Below are positions 1 through 7,071 of a stretch of 8,613 nucleotides of DNA, piece after piece. Every line of letters begins with the position of its first letter. Positions within the stretch are counted from its first letter, which is position 1. Source of the DNA: Burkholderiales bacterium (lineage in GTDB: Bacteria > Pseudomonadota > Gammaproteobacteria > Burkholderiales > Burkholderiaceae_D); contig JAGWUK010000094.1 of assembly GCA_028868455.1 (NCBI GenBank), positions 1 through 8,613 on the forward strand, written 5' to 3'. The notes beneath the pieces were generated by a model that was not told the origin of the DNA, did no database searches, and saw only the letters and a program-made list of their open reading frames with translations. The position numbers and the translations under genes were made by a program.

Positions 1-419
1 AGGACTCCGTTTTGTTGATTGGTGCAGCATCCGGTTATGTCGCTGCGTTATTGGCACACATGGCTCGCCATGTCACCGTGCTCGAATCCAGTCCGGAACT
101 CAAGGAGCTGGCAGCAAAAAACCTGAACGCCAATGGTGTCAGGAATGTCGATCTGATTCTGGCAAACGGGCTATCGGACAAACATACGGGAACATACGAC
201 GCGATTTTGGTGGCCGACTCCCTGGACGAAATTCCTGAAAATCTGAAGCAGCAACTTAATGTCGGTGGTCGTTTGCTGGTCGTTGTAGGTCAGTTACCGA
301 TGATGACGGCGAAGTTAGTAACACGTCAAACGAACACCGAATTTTCGACAAAAGATTTGTTCGATACCGTAGTACAAGCGATGCCGGGTGTGCTTCATGC
401 CTCGCACTTTACTCTCTGA
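1..419 (+). CDS. Protein-L-isoaspartate O-methyltransferase-like protein, 5'-truncated
   Basis: The 5' part lies outside the window. The frame is open from base 3 and stops at TGA 417-419, giving about 138 residues of a class I SAM-dependent methyltransferase fold. The sequence shows the motif I region (DSVLLIGAASGYVAALLA), a following strand ending in an acidic residue (HVTVLES), a later strand (YDAILVADS) and the L-x-V-GGRLLVVVG strand-turn typical of the PCMT family. Family members use SAM to methylate isoaspartyl residues in damaged proteins. Here motif I reads IGAASG where the family usually has an acidic residue before IG and a GxGxG pattern, so SAM binding may be altered. It precedes the rhodanese gene by 25 bp, and a PCMT-like gene next to rhodanese and tolC is, from memory, common in Burkholderiales. 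Family assignment is good; catalytic activity is uncertain. Confidence 0.8.
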   Translation, partial: DSVLLIGAASGYVAALLAHMARHVTVLESSPELKELAAKNLNANGVRNVDLILANGLSDKHTGTYDAILVADSLDEIPENLKQQLNVGGRLLVVVGQLPMMTAKLVTRQTNTEFSTKDLFDTVVQAMPGVLHASHFTL

Positions 420-444
420 GATGATTTCCGGACGATAAAAACGT

Positions 445-768
445 ATGCAACATATCACCGCACCCGAGCTCGCAAAACTACTGGCCGATAACGCGCAGAA
501 ACCGCCCCTATTGCTGGATGTGCGGGAACCTTGGGAGCATCAGACCTGTCATATTCCCGGTGTACAACTGATGCCTATGCAGGCAGTGCCGGCGCGTATT
601 AACGAGCTTGATCCGGACAGTGTTGTTGTCTGCATTTGCCATCACGGCGGCCGCAGTATGCAGGTAGCGAATTTTCTGGAGCGTCAAGGTTTTAGTCGAG
701 TGATTAACCTGACTGGCGGTGTGCACGCGTGGGCACAGCAAGTCGATCCAAGTATGCCTACCTATTAA
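445..768 (+). CDS. Single-domain rhodanese-like sulfurtransferase
   Basis: This 107-residue protein is one rhodanese domain with no signal peptide, so it is probably cytoplasmic. The LLDVREPWEHQTCHIPG segment (residues 22-39) is the conserved rhodanese DVRE...HIPGA block. The active-site loop is C65-HHGGRS, matching the CxxGxR family signature, with Cys65 as the residue expected to carry persulfide. Such proteins move sulfane sulfur between small thiols or proteins; the physiological acceptor cannot be told from sequence. The ATG at 445 is chosen because the domain begins directly after it. The upstream Shine-Dalgarno match is weak. It sits 25 bp after the methyltransferase-like gene and 25 bp before tolC, which suggests co-transcription. 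Confidence 0.9.
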   Translation: MQHITAPELAKLLADNAQKPPLLLDVREPWEHQTCHIPGVQLMPMQAVPARINELDPDSVVVCICHHGGRSMQVANFLERQGFSRVINLTGGVHAWAQQVDPSMPTY

Positions 769-793
769 CTTTTTTATTGATCCGGAGCATTAC

Positions 794-2119
794 ATGCGTA
801 ATCCAATTATCGCTACTTTAATTGCCAGTGCCTTCCTGTCGTTGAATGCCGGTGCGACTGATTTGCTGCAAATATATAAAGACGCGCTCGCTAACGATGC
901 ACAATATGCGAGTGCCCGCGCATCGTTCACTGCGGGGCAGGAAAAACCAGTACAAGGACGTGCGGGTTTATTACCCGGCATAGCTCTGAAAGGCAGTGAT
1001 ACCAAATCGAGTACGGACAGTGAATCGGATGCGATTGCCGGAAGTCGGACATACAAGGGCGTGACAAACACGTGGACACTGGCGCTGTCGCAGCCTTTGT
1101 TCAATTGGGCGAACTGGCAACAGTATGAACAGGGCAAGTTGTCTTTGCTGGTCAGTAATGCACAATTTTCCCAAGCGAAGCAGGATTTGATTGTACGTGT
1201 GGCGCAAGCGTATTTCGATGTGCTGGCAGCGCAAGATACGCTGGCGACATTGCAAGCGCAAAAAATTGCAATTTCCGAGCAACTTGCTTCGGCCAAGCGA
1301 AACTTTGAAGTCGGTACTTCCACAATCACTGACACACACGAAGCTCAGGCACGATACGATCTGGTTACTGCACAAGAATTTGCGGGTCAAAGTGATTTGC
1401 AAGTGAAGCGCTCTGCATTGCAGCAGATCATTGGTAAAGAAGCAGGTGATCTTGCATCACTGAAAGCCGGAGTGAAATTGCAAGCGCCGCAGCCGGGGAA
1501 AATTGAAGATTGGGTATCGTTTGCCGAAAAGCAAAATTACGGCGTCGTTGCTTCGCAAGTTGCGGTTGAAATTGCCAAGCGCGATATTGAAAAAAATCGT
1601 GCTGGTCATTATCCGACTGTCGATCTGGTCGCCAGTACCGGGCGTACATCAAATGCAGGTGCAACAAATTTAAGCGGTACCGGTGTAGCTAAACCGACGA
1701 CTATTGGCGTGCAATGGACGATTCCTATCTTCTCAGGTTTTTCTGTCGATAGCCGCGTCAAGGAATCGATCGCACTGGAAGACAAGGCGCGTAATGATCT
1801 CGAAGCGAATCGTCGTGCAGCAGCGCAAGGAGCACGCCAGGCGTATGTGGGCGTCACCAGCGGACTGGCTCAGGTGAAGGCTTACGAGGCAGCGGAAATT
1901 TCCAGCCAATCAGCATTGGATTCGAATAAGCTTGGGTATCAGGTCGGTGTCCGTATCAACATTGATGTTTTGAATGCACAGCAACAGTTATACACGACAC
2001 GCCAGACACTGGCGAAAGCACGTTACGACACCATCATGAACGGCTTGCGTTTAAAATCTGCAGCTGGCAATTTGCAAGAGCAGGATTTGAATGAGGTGAA
2101 TGCCTTGCTGCAGCATTAA
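794..2119 (+). CDS. tolC: TolC family outer membrane efflux protein
   Basis: This 441-residue protein belongs to the outer membrane factor family, the trimeric channel that connects type I secretion or RND/MFS/ABC efflux pumps to the outside. A Sec signal peptide is visible at residues 1-21 (MRNPIIATLIASAFLSLNAGA), and the mature start (TDLLQIYKDALANDAQY) matches the usual TolC opening. Two repeats of the outer-membrane-efflux domain follow, with beta-strand segments such as WTLALSQPLFNW and VQWTIPIFSGF each followed by long alpha-helical stretches rich in Ala, Gln and Lys. The length fits the family. ATG 794 is preferred because GGAG at 784-787 is well placed and the signal peptide starts there; the frame extends further upstream only through the end of the rhodanese gene. 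No adaptor or inner membrane pump gene is adjacent, so it is probably a shared channel. It ends before a bidirectional terminator. Confidence 0.93.
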   Translation: MRNPIIATLIASAFLSLNAGATDLLQIYKDALANDAQYASARASFTAGQEKPVQGRAGLLPGIALKGSDTKSSTDSESDAIAGSRTYKGVTNTWTLALSQPLFNWANWQQYEQGKLSLLVSNAQFSQAKQDLIVRVAQAYFDVLAAQDTLATLQAQKIAISEQLASAKRNFEVGTSTITDTHEAQARYDLVTAQEFAGQSDLQVKRSALQQIIGKEAGDLASLKAGVKLQAPQPGKIEDWVSFAEKQNYGVVASQVAVEIAKRDIEKNRAGHYPTVDLVASTGRTSNAGATNLSGTGVAKPTTIGVQWTIPIFSGFSVDSRVKESIALEDKARNDLEANRRAAAQGARQAYVGVTSGLAQVKAYEAAEISSQSALDSNKLGYQVGVRINIDVLNAQQQLYTTRQTLAKARYDTIMNGLRLKSAAGNLQEQDLNEVNALLQH

Positions 2120-2163
2120 CGCGAAATCGCACAGCATCGCCAAGTATCGGTGCAGTACATAAC

Positions 2164-2195
2164 AAAAAACCGCAGCTTTACGTTGCGGTTTTTTT
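2164..2195. terminator. Bidirectional rho-independent terminator between tolC and nuoB
   Basis: The arms CCGCAGC (2170-2176) and GTTGCGG (2182-2188) form a 7-bp stem with one G-U pair and a 5-base loop. Six A residues lie on the left and seven T residues on the right, so the structure has a U-tract on either strand. It lies 44 bp after the tolC stop and 10 bp before the end of the convergent nuoB gene, where a shared terminator is expected. Confidence 0.88.
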
Positions 2196-2205
2196 GTGGG
2201 AATTT

Positions 2206-2685
2206 TTAACGCTGAATAAGTTGCCTGCGTTTGATTTTATTTTGTAACTGCAGCACGCCATAAATCAAGGCTTCGGCAGTAGGCGGGCAGCCAGGAATAT
2301 AAACATCGACGGGTACAATCCGATCGCAACCGCGAACGACAGAGTAAGAGTAGTGATAGTAGCCGCCGCCGTTTGCGCAAGAACCCATGGAAATCACGTA
2401 ACGCGGTTCTGCCATCTGATCGTAAATACGACGCAGAGCTGGCGCCATTTTGTTGGTCAACGTGCCAGCAACGATCATCAAGTCAGCCTGGCGTGGGCTG
2501 GCGCGCGGAATCATGCCGAATCGCTCCATATCGTAGCGCGATGCCGCCGCTTGTATCATTTCCACAGCACAGCAGGCCAAACCGAAAGTCAGATACCACA
2601 GACTGTTCGTTCGTATCAGGTTGGCGACATCGTCCAGTCGAGTGAGGATGACGTGATCTTCATTGATTACTTCAGTACTATCCAT
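2206..2685 (-). CDS. nuoB: NADH-quinone oxidoreductase subunit B (orphan NuoB paralogue)
   Basis: This 159-residue protein is the complex I subunit that carries iron-sulfur cluster N2, the last cluster before quinone in the peripheral arm. All four expected cluster ligands are present: tandem C38-C39 in [10 protein letters not shown]103 in SMGSCANGG and C133 in IPGCPPT. Conserved stretches such as [30 protein letters not shown] and PTAEALIYG are intact. The N-terminal 25 residues and the [14 protein letters not shown] region look more like alphaproteobacterial or mitochondrial homologues than like the usual betaproteobacterial copy; this is from memory. ATG 2685 is chosen over an upstream TTG because TGGAG lies 5 bases before it and the length becomes typical. 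No nuoA, nuoC or other nuo gene is adjacent, so it is probably a second copy in addition to a main nuo operon elsewhere. An AraC-type operator candidate lies upstream. Confidence 0.93.
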   Translation of the reverse strand: MDSTEVINEDHVILTRLDDVANLIRTNSLWYLTFGLACCAVEMIQAAASRYDMERFGMIPRASPRQADLMIVAGTLTNKMAPALRRIYDQMAEPRYVISMGSCANGGGYYHYSYSVVRGCDRIVPVDVYIPGCPPTAEALIYGVLQLQNKIKRRQLIQR

Positions 2686-2690
2686 AATGA

Positions 2691-2695
2691 CTCCA
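2691..2695 (-). promoter_or_regulatory. Ribosome binding site of nuoB
   Basis: On the - strand this reads TGGAG, 5 bases before ATG 2685. It decides the start codon: the in-frame TTG further upstream at 2706 has no comparable site, and starting there would add seven residues not usual for NuoB. Confidence 0.75.
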
Positions 2696-2729
2696 CATGA
2701 TTGCAATGCATGCAGTCTAGTGAAGAGTT

Positions 2730-2757
2730 ATTGTGGTGAATTGTATCAATACGTCAA
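2730..2757 (-). promoter_or_regulatory. Candidate nuoB promoter overlapping the operator
   Basis: On the - strand TTGACG (2757-2752) matches the -35 consensus at five of six positions. CACAAT (2735-2730) matches the -10 consensus at four of six, with a 16-bp spacer. Transcription would start near 2723, leaving a leader of roughly 37 bases before nuoB. The -35 hexamer is also one half of the repeated operator-like motif, so a bound regulator would either contact the polymerase or block it. This is an inference from consensus matching only. Confidence 0.4.
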
Positions 2758-2909
2758 TTTTGTACCTATCCGACAAACTGGATCGTTATTTTGTTTTCGA
2801 CGAAAACGGTGATCCGGATATCGATGAACAACACGTAAATTTTTCGGAAAAGGACATCGGCGCAGGCAATGTGACTCATACGATAAGGCGATCCTGCACC
2901 GCGTGGTAA
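2733..2909 (+). other. Coding-like 58-codon open frame, possible gene relic or small gene
   Basis: The gap between the outer membrane protein gene and nuoB holds an open + strand frame from GTG 2733 to TAA 2907-2909. The stretch translated as DKLDRYFVFDENGDPDIDEQ (2772-2831) and its continuation to about 2873 use no rare codons and look coding. The last codons (AGG, CGA, TCC) do not. A different frame takes over at about 2879 with YDKAILHRVVKDGLAI, as if a base had been lost. GAAGAG lies 5 bases before the GTG. I do not recognise the product. It could be a decayed gene fragment, a real small acidic protein or chance. It overlaps the nuoB promoter region. Confidence 0.22.
2741..2776 (-). repeat. 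Operator-like 36-bp element, copy 2 (upstream of nuoB)
   Basis: This contains two tandem half-sites with a 19-bp period. On the + strand they are TTGTAT-CAATA-CGTCAA (2741-2757) and the slightly degenerate TTGTAC-CTATC-CGACAA (2760-2776). It matches the copy at 7311-7346 at 26 of 36 positions in the same orientation. Differences fall mainly in the two 5-base spacers, and the central A of every spacer is conserved. Direct repeats with a period of about two helical turns are typical of AraC/XylS-family binding sites. It ends 55 bp before the nuoB start codon. Confidence 0.6.
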
Positions 2910-2924
2910 AGGACGGCCTTGCGA

Positions 2925-4178
2925 TCAAAAGTAATAGCGCAGAGATGCCTGCCATGAACGCTGTTGTGGGGTTGCGCCGTAAGTGCTGACAGCGTCACCG
3001 CTATTGACTTGAAATTGCAGTGCAAGATCAACGCGATCCAGATGATAACGGGCTTCTAACCACGTGAGGCGACTGTGATCGACGAGGCTCATTTTCAGCA
3101 TCGCGCTCAGATCCAGATGGGGAAACATTACGTCCTGCCAGTTGGCGTACAAGAACATCTCTTGCCTGGTCGCCAGTTCTTGCGCAGATTGTTGCAGCAT
3201 TCTGTACCGCGTATAGTTGAGTGGCGAGCCGCGCCTCAGCATGGCCCATTGAGCTTGATACGGGGCTGTGCCATTGAACTCAAATTCCGCAGTCAGCGAG
3301 AGCTTGTTTTCCGTTGTGTACGTGACGCCTGTCGAAAGATGTTGGCGAAATGCAGTGTCATCTGGCAAAAGCAATGCCTGCGACATCAATGAAGGTAAAC
3401 GACCACCTGACCATTCAAAATAGGCCACTGTTGCGTCGTTGACCAATGTCGTCAGATTCAGACCAATCTGTGGAGATTGTTCCTTGGATCCAAAGATCAG
3501 TAATTGCGGCGCAATGTCTTTTGTAAATTGCTGGCTGAGCGCAAGCAGCCAACGTTGTTGATGATTGGTTGCGCCAAAATCCGGATTCAAGGCAGCCGTG
3601 TTGCCCTGTTCGCTGATTTTTGGCGAATACATCGCGGTGATCGATCCTTCCGCCCAGAGCTTTTGCGCACGCAACATGACGCTACCCATTCTGTTTTTTT
3701 TCAGGCTGGATGGATCAACTGAAATGACAGAACGTACGGCGTCGGTACGAAAAAAATCGGTTGGATTATAGCCATTGGCAACACCTTGATAGGCGTTGAT
3801 GCGACCGAAGTCTATCATCTGTTCCAAACCAGGTTGCCAGCTCAGATAGGCTTCTTTCAGTGTATTTACCGCGTCCTGGCGACCAGGACGTTCACGCCAG
3901 TTGAAGTCCAATCGATCGGCCAGCAGGGCGCGCCACTCTGCGGAGATTTTTTTGTCCAGCAACAGATCCAGGGAGAGCCGCTGATTGTGGTTTGCAGAAA
4001 AATCATTGCGCGCAACAGCGTGTTCGATAGCGCTTTCCGCATACCAGTGTATGTCGCTGGAAGTATGCCTATTTTGCGTTGCCGTGTCAGCCAGGAGCAA
4101 GGCATTCAGATCATCATCCGCTTGGACTGATCCAGCTGCCAGCAAACCTGCCAGCGCAATTTTTTTAACTCTATTCAT
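2925..4178 (-). CDS. Putative outer membrane beta-barrel protein of the Lol-like ABC operon
   Basis: This 417-residue protein has a Sec signal peptide (residues 1-20, MNRVKKIALAGLLAAGSVQA) followed by an acidic mature start. It has many alternating amphipathic strands, and its C-terminus ends in RYYF with a terminal Phe, the usual BAM recognition feature of outer membrane barrels. Residues 125-143 (GRINAYQGVANGYNPTDFF) resemble the conserved GR-x-n-W/Y-G-VA-G-NPTDFF block I associate with DUF1302-like porins; that family link is tentative. Its ATG overlaps the stop of the LolA-like gene by four bases (ATGA, 4175-4178) and no clear Shine-Dalgarno site is present, so translational coupling is likely. 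It is the last gene of the operon and could be the outer membrane acceptor or exit point for cargo brought by the LolA-like carrier. No obvious rho-independent terminator follows it. Confidence 0.72.
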   Translation of the reverse strand: MNRVKKIALAGLLAAGSVQADDDLNALLLADTATQNRHTSSDIHWYAESAIEHAVARNDFSANHNQRLSLDLLLDKKISAEWRALLADRLDFNWRERPGRQDAVNTLKEAYLSWQPGLEQMIDFGRINAYQGVANGYNPTDFFRTDAVRSVISVDPSSLKKNRMGSVMLRAQKLWAEGSITAMYSPKISEQGNTAALNPDFGATNHQQRWLLALSQQFTKDIAPQLLIFGSKEQSPQIGLNLTTLVNDATVAYFEWSGGRLPSLMSQALLLPDDTAFRQHLSTGVTYTTENKLSLTAEFEFNGTAPYQAQWAMLRRGSPLNYTRYRMLQQSAQELATRQEMFLYANWQDVMFPHLDLSAMLKMSLVDHSRLTWLEARYHLDRVDLALQFQVNSGDAVSTYGATPQQRSWQASLRYYF

Positions 4179-4957
4179 TCAGGTTTAAAGCGAGGAAGAT
4201 AATCGCGCTGCAACCAGGCATCCGGCACATCCCGTTTCGCATAATCGGACAGCTGCATGACAGTGACCCAATTCGGATCCAGCCCGTCAATGATGACGGT
4301 TTCTGTTGGCCTATCTTGGCCCAGCTGTTGCTGGTAATGCCGAAAATACGCGGTCTTGAGCAATCGTCCACTTTCCGTGTAATAGCGTGCTTTCAACGGA
4401 TGTTTGTTTTTGACGTCAATCCATAGCTCAATGTGGTGGTAGGTGACATCGGCAGTGATGGCTGCCAGCGCCAGCTTGTAGCACAAGCGTGTTTGTCGCT
4501 CGCCATCCCTGATTTCTTCTTCGGACGCCAGCGTCGCCTGATAGTCTTTGGCGAGATTGACCGTGACGACGTCGCCGTTAGCCGCCTGGCCCAGCAAACG
4601 TTGTTGGGGAGATATACGTATGCTCGCTTTATTGGCCGGATCGTAAAACCACAAATCATTACCGCTTTTAAGCATCAGTTTATTGGCGTCGCGTGCCGGG
4701 GCAACAAAACGTATCAGGTTGCGGAACTGACCATTGCTATTGTCGGCCTTGGAATAGACCGCCAACGTGCTGCTGTCGGTTTGTTTTCCATTCCTGTATT
4801 CGGTTAGCGTAGTCGTTAATCCAAATGGAAAATCTGGATTGCGGACAGCATCACTGGCTGCCAGAATTTCCTGTGCATTGATATCAGCGGATTGTGCATT
4901 GGCGATGCCGAGGAGTGCCAGAAACGTGAATGCAAATAATGTGCTGAGATTTTTCAT
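4175..4957 (-). CDS. Periplasmic LolA-like protein (outer membrane lipoprotein-sorting family)
   Basis: This 260-residue protein has a signal peptide (residues 1-21, ending in GIANA) and no lipobox cysteine, so it should be soluble in the periplasm. The region around 92-125, with GNDLWFYDPANKASIRISPQQR, is typical of the LolA_like family usually annotated as outer membrane lipoprotein-sorting protein. The AKDY-ATL segment (136-143) and the C-terminal WLQRDYLPRF fit the same family. LolA-fold proteins are open half-barrels that shield acyl chains, so the likely role is to ferry a lipidated molecule across the periplasm. It is longer than classical LolA and is not the housekeeping lolA. AAAGG lies a few bases upstream of the start. 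The gene begins 9 bp after the permease and overlaps the following barrel gene by 4 bases. Confidence 0.85.
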   Translation of the reverse strand: MKNLSTLFAFTFLALLGIANAQSADINAQEILAASDAVRNPDFPFGLTTTLTEYRNGKQTDSSTLAVYSKADNSNGQFRNLIRFVAPARDANKLMLKSGNDLWFYDPANKASIRISPQQRLLGQAANGDVVTVNLAKDYQATLASEEEIRDGERQTRLCYKLALAAITADVTYHHIELWIDVKNKHPLKARYYTESGRLLKTAYFRHYQQQLGQDRPTETVIIDGLDPNWVTVMQLSDYAKRDVPDAWLQRDYLPRFKPE

Positions 4958-4966
4958 GTTTTACCT

Positions 4967-6367
4967 TTACACATGACGCAAGGCGTCGACAATCATCATT
5001 TTTGCCGCGCGATTCGCTGGCCACCATGCGGAAATGATGGCGACAACAATCAAGCTGAATGCGGTTCCGAAAATCAGTCCGGGATCACCCCAGATGCGAA
5101 CCTTTAACGGATAGGCATAGACATAACCTGGTGGTGTCCACGTCAATCCGCCGTGATTGATCAGATAGGCGATCAGCAATGCACTCAAGACACCTAATAC
5201 GGCACCTATGCATCCCAGTAGCATTCCCTCGCAAATAAACAGGCGTCGAATACCGCCGCGTCGCTGGCCGATTGCGCGCAAAGTGCCGATTTCTGTCGTA
5301 CGCTCAACGACTGCCATGCTCATGGTATTGCCAACCATGAACAGTACGATGACACTGATCAGTATGGCGATGAAGCCGAATACGGAATCAAAGAACTGTA
5401 TGGTTTGTCCGTAAATGGGCGTCAGGGTTTCGTAATCAAGCACTTCCAGTGGCGCACCTTTGAATGACGTCGCCAACAAGGTTTCCAGGCGCGCTTTGGC
5501 TGCCGGAATTTGTGCGGTGTGATGAAGCTGAATTTGTATGGCCGTCACTTGGGGCTGGTCGCTGCCGAAAATCAACTTTTGCGCCTGGGGCAGATGCATG
5601 ATCATGAAATTATCATCGAATTCTTTTAGCCCCCAATTCTCTGCCTTGACGACCGTCAGGCTGGCGACGTTGGGGGCGCCATGCAAATTGGCCGCCAGCA
5701 TTTCTATCGCAGTTTTGCTGGATACTTTGGATTCACCTCGTTCCTGATCCGAAAGTGAAACGATGTCGGCAGGAAGTGACGCCGCATTTGCCGGTATCTG
5801 GGGCGCTTCTGGCGCTGCCTGCTCACCACAATCGCTGACATGCAATGGCGCGCACAATTGCAACATTCTGGCGACGCCTGTACCAATAATGACGGCATCC
5901 GGGCTGGTTCCAGTCAAAGCGAATTTTGGCGAATAACTGGCGCTGCCATAATCATCCCAATTACGTAACTGGTTTTGATCTTTGACGATGATACCTGTCG
6001 CAATCACGCTTTTTGAAATGCCTGCGGCAAAGTTGCCGGCAATACCGCCTAATTGCAACTTGGGCGTGACGACAGTCAGCATCGGAGCAAGGACAGGATC
6101 TTGTTTGACAACGTCGATAATGCGTTGATAGTCAGCAATGCCGTAGGCAGCTGGATTGCCACTGCCATATAAAAAATAGTTTTTGTGCTGGATTTGCAGA
6201 TGTCCATGCAACTGAACATAACCGGTCTGCATCGCATAAATGGAATTGCGGCTATAGCCGCCAAATATCAGAATCGCACCGAGACCTATCATCATCGCCA
6301 GCAGGGTGACCAGTGAGCGCCGGCGATTACGCAATAGATTGCGCAATGCAAGAGAAATGGTTTTCAT
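4967..6367 (-). CDS. FtsX/LolC-type ABC transporter permease
   Basis: This 466-residue inner membrane protein has the LolC/LolE/MacB layout. It has one N-terminal membrane helix (about 18-38), a large periplasmic domain (about 40-325, MacB_PCD-like) and three C-terminal helices (about 328-350, 380-403 and 430-449) forming the FtsX domain. The conserved cytoplasmic segment MSMAVVERTTEIGTLRAIG (350-368) is the helix that couples to the ATPase, and the end WWPANRAAKMMIVDALRHV is typical. Transporters of this type do not pump through a channel but extract or push substrates in the periplasm. Only one permease gene is present, so a homodimer is expected. Cys172 and Cys180 lie close together in the periplasmic domain and could form a disulfide. 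The start overlaps the ATPase stop by 4 bases (ATGA). Confidence 0.92.
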   Translation of the reverse strand: MKTISLALRNLLRNRRRSLVTLLAMMIGLGAILIFGGYSRNSIYAMQTGYVQLHGHLQIQHKNYFLYGSGNPAAYGIADYQRIIDVVKQDPVLAPMLTVVTPKLQLGGIAGNFAAGISKSVIATGIIVKDQNQLRNWDDYGSASYSPKFALTGTSPDAVIIGTGVARMLQLCAPLHVSDCGEQAAPEAPQIPANAASLPADIVSLSDQERGESKVSSKTAIEMLAANLHGAPNVASLTVVKAENWGLKEFDDNFMIMHLPQAQKLIFGSDQPQVTAIQIQLHHTAQIPAAKARLETLLATSFKGAPLEVLDYETLTPIYGQTIQFFDSVFGFIAILISVIVLFMVGNTMSMAVVERTTEIGTLRAIGQRRGGIRRLFICEGMLLGCIGAVLGVLSALLIAYLINHGGLTWTPPGYVYAYPLKVRIWGDPGLIFGTAFSLIVVAIISAWWPANRAAKMMIVDALRHV

Positions 6368-7071
6368 GCGACGGCTTCCTTCTGATTGATATCGCGTTCA
6401 ATGTGTGTGATCCGGCCATCGCGAATAAAAATGGCATCGTCCGCTTCCGCCTGCACTTGCGGATCATGAGAGGAAAAAATGAAGGAAACATGATGCTCAC
6501 GCTGCATTCGGCGCATGAGCGCAATAATTGCAGCGCCTGTGAAACTATCCAGGTTGGCTGTTGGTTCGTCGGCCAGTACCAGTTTCGGTGACGTCGCCAG
6601 TGCACGTGCAATGGCGACTCTTTGGCGCTGGCCTCCCGATAACTGGCCAGGGCGATTGCTGGCGCGATCTGCCAGACCGACTGCATCCAAAAGCATCATG
6701 ACGCGTTTTTTTCGTTCGGCTGCTGGCATATTGGTCAACAGCAACGGATATTCGATGTTTTCGTAGCTGCTCAACACAGGCATCAGATTGAAGTTCTGAA
6801 AGATAAAACCAAGATGGCGGGCACGAAAATCCGATAGATCGTCATCCTTCATTGTCATGGTCGCCTGGCCAGCAACGAGCACTTCACCTTGATCGGGTTT
6901 GTCTATGCAACCGATCACATTGAGTAACGTGGTTTTCCCGCTGCCGGATGGCCCGGAAATGACAGTAAAACAATCAGGACGAATTTCCAGATTAATATCA
7001 ATCAATGCCGGAACGGCGACGGAATCAAGCTGATAGGTTTTCCCTACCTGCTTGAGTATGACTGGCTGCAT
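6364..7071 (-). CDS. LolD/MacB-type ABC transporter ATP-binding protein
   Basis: This 235-residue nucleotide-binding protein has a complete ABC set. Walker A is GPSGSGKTT (40-48), the Q-loop is Q92 in FQNFNLMP, and the signature is LSGGQRQR (144-151). Walker B is LVLADEP with catalytic Glu169, and the H-loop is His202 in SSHD. The sequence style (GCIDKPDQGEV, FQNFNLMPVLSSYENIEYPL) is that of the MacB/LolD/FtsE group, which partners FtsX-type permeases such as the next gene. It should power the permease by ATP hydrolysis on the cytoplasmic face. The frame is open to 7242, but ATG 7071 is preferred because AGGGA lies 6 bases upstream and the ABC domain begins directly after it; an alternative ATG at about 7107-7109 or further upstream would add non-homologous residues. 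It is the first gene of the four-gene operon. Confidence 0.94.
   Translation of the reverse strand: MQPVILKQVGKTYQLDSVAVPALIDINLEIRPDCFTVISGPSGSGKTTLLNVIGCIDKPDQGEVLVAGQATMTMKDDDLSDFRARHLGFIFQNFNLMPVLSSYENIEYPLLLTNMPAAERKKRVMMLLDAVGLADRASNRPGQLSGGQRQRVAIARALATSPKLVLADEPTANLDSFTGAAIIALMRRMQREHHVSFIFSSHDPQVQAEADDAIFIRDGRITHIERDINQKEAVA

Noticed and set aside
719..793. A longer tolC starting inside the rhodanese gene
   Set aside because: The signal peptide and the GGAG site place the start at 794. The extension is the rhodanese gene read in another frame.
2685..2706. Upstream TTG start for nuoB adding seven residues
   Set aside because: The ATG at 2685 has a TGGAG site at 5 bases and gives the normal family length.
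2793..2807. Inverted repeat GTTTTC-GAC-GAAAAC as a terminator for the ABC operon
   Set aside because: The stem is AT-rich with a three-base loop and is not followed by a T-tract on either strand, so terminator function is unsupported.
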